From NCBI RefSeq assembly GCF_030503675.1, contig NZ_CP129964.1, positions 2,418,001-2,482,000 on the forward strand: 64,000 nucleotides of DNA. The letters are read 5' to 3'. A model generated the notes under the pieces. That model was not told the origin of the DNA. It worked only from the letters and a program-made list of their open reading frames with translations, and did no database searches. This document shows, one piece after another, positions 63,139 to 64,000 of this stretch. Positions within the stretch are counted from its first letter, which is position 1. Every line of letters begins with the position of its first letter. The position numbers were made by a program, and so were the translations under genes. Origin of the DNA: Lutimonas zeaxanthinifaciens. GTDB lineage: Bacteria > Bacteroidota > Bacteroidia > Flavobacteriales > Flavobacteriaceae.

Positions 63139-64000
63139 CTATTTTAAGGCTTCTGACAACACCTTTCCAGTGTAAGAATTAGGGAAGGATATCTGGAGTA
63201 AGTTAGACATGGTCGGTGCGATATCAATTATCTCAACACGCTCCCTGCTTCTTCCCTTTTTAATTCCTTTTCCAAAAAATATAATAGGTACATGCGTATC
63301 ATAACTATAACCCGAACCATGGGTAGTTCCTGTCTCCCGAACATAGATCGTAGCAGGATTTGGAACCATAACAATATCGCCTGAAAGCTTTTGATTGTAA
63401 CCGTTTTGCACGTGATGCAGGATCCCTCGGTCAAAATTCGTATTCTGCATTGTTTTCGCAGTCACTACTTTGTTCACACCGGGATAATTAATGATTTCTT
63501 CACAAAGCCTCTCTGCAACCTCGCTGGCACGCAATCCTAATACCGACAACCGGGTTTTATCGAAAAAAATCTGATTATTCGATATATTTTCAACAAGATT
63601 GTTCGCTCCATAAAGCTTATTGGTCAGCTCATCAATATAGGATCTGAATTTAGGATAATCAAAATATCCGGCCGGAATCTTCAATGAACTCAAATAAGCG
63701 GGAACCGGAAGCACAGCATGATCTGCTGTTAAAAACAGGGTGTAATTCTCTTCTCCAATATTCTTATCCAGATAATTCAATAATTCGGCAATATCTTTAT
63801 CTAATCTCAAATACGTGTCTTCAATCTCCTTTGAATCAGGACCGTACATATGCCCAATTAAATCAGGACTTGAAAAGCTGATTGCCAGGAAATCGGTAAA
63901 ATCCCCCTTTCCAAGCTTCTCACCTTTAATAGCGGATTTTGCAAACTCGATCAAAAGCGTATTGCCATAAGGAGACTCTTTCAGCAAATCAAAATTTCCG
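63139..64000 (-). CDS. PafA-like alkaline phosphatase, C-terminal part (partial)
   Basis: The frame is open to the window edge, so the N-terminus lies beyond 64000; a TTG at 63987 is an internal codon, not the start. About 287 residues of the alkaline phosphatase superfamily are seen. SSPDLIGHMYGPDS and TADHAVLPVPAYL supply metal-binding Asp/His residues, and THGSGYSYDTHVPIIFFGKGIKKG supplies the last His. EIIDIAPTMSNLLQI precedes the end. This fits PafA-type secreted phosphatases of Bacteroidota, which release phosphate from many monoesters. The export signal and catalytic Thr are not in view. Confidence 0.85.
   Translation of the reverse strand, partial: GNFDLLKESPYGNTLLIEFAKSAIKGEKLGKGDFTDFLAISFSSPDLIGHMYGPDSKEIEDTYLRLDKDIAELLNYLDKNIGEENYTLFLTADHAVLPVPAYLSSLKIPAGYFDYPKFRSYIDELTNKLYGANNLVENISNNQIFFDKTRLSVLGLRASEVAERLCEEIINYPGVNKVVTAKTMQNTNFDRGILHHVQNGYNQKLSGDIVMVPNPATIYVRETGTTHGSGYSYDTHVPIIFFGKGIKKGRSRERVEIIDIAPTMSNLLQISFPNSYTGKVLSEALK

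Overview
The window looks like a chromosomal segment of a Bacteroidota bacterium, most likely a marine Flavobacteriia member. Support comes from a SusC/SusD pair, many lipoproteins whose lipobox cysteine is followed by acidic residues (CSDD, CGGD), promoters of the TTG / TAnnTTTG type instead of -35/-10 boxes, weak Shine-Dalgarno sequences, an AT-rich genome and many beta-glucan enzymes. I see no insertion sequence, CRISPR array, tRNA or rRNA.

Layout. 1-3.4 kb (+): the tail of an amidohydrolase, an OprB-like porin, a small membrane protein and a DcaP-like porin. 3.4-7.7 kb (-): a PaoABC-like exported aldehyde oxidoreductase (2Fe-2S subunit with Tat signal, molybdopterin subunit, FAD/4Fe-4S subunit) and a small Cys-rich protein. 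7.9-11.9 kb: an orphan ABC ATPase and a second, IorAB-like molybdenum hydroxylase. 12.0-18.5 kb (+): a hybrid sensor kinase, a lone receiver and a class III nucleotide cyclase in one tight operon, then a DUF2807 protein.

19.4-59.9 kb is a beta-glucan utilisation region. After a GH3 remnant and an AraC regulator, about 39 kb lies on the minus strand: GH94 phosphorylase and GPH transporter; ribokinase, GRP transporter and a sugar porter; a CotH-like lipoprotein; GH16; three GH17 domains, one fused to an MFS/GPH transporter; GH30; a clan GH-A enzyme; a GH17 lipoprotein; GH149 phosphorylase; a second sugar porter; a second GH30; then GH16, a PKD/CBM-like surface protein, SusD and SusC; and finally a membrane-anchored LuxR-type regulator with its own GH16. 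The likely flow is: surface GH16 lipoproteins and the SusD/PKD proteins bind and cut laminarin-type glucan; SusC imports oligosaccharides; periplasmic GH30, GH17 and the GH-A enzyme trim branches and chains; MFS transporters carry oligosaccharides or glucose across the inner membrane; cytoplasmic GH17, GH149 and GH94 finish the job, partly by phosphorolysis, giving glucose-1-phosphate. No intact GH3 beta-glucosidase is present here, only a decayed 3' end, which fits a shift towards phosphorolysis.

60.4-64 kb: DUF302 protein, small lipoprotein, DEAD-box-type RNA helicase, two tandem ~95-nt conserved elements each ending in a terminator hairpin (candidate small RNAs), and the C-terminal part of a PafA-like alkaline phosphatase cut by the window edge.

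The most striking items are the MFS-GH17 transporter-hydrolase fusion (32857-35202), the pairing of GH149 and GH94 phosphorylases with a GH3 relic, the tandem RNA-like elements at 62.8-63.1 kb, and sugar transporters carrying extra periplasmic domains. All functions are read from sequence motifs and family knowledge; no database search was run.
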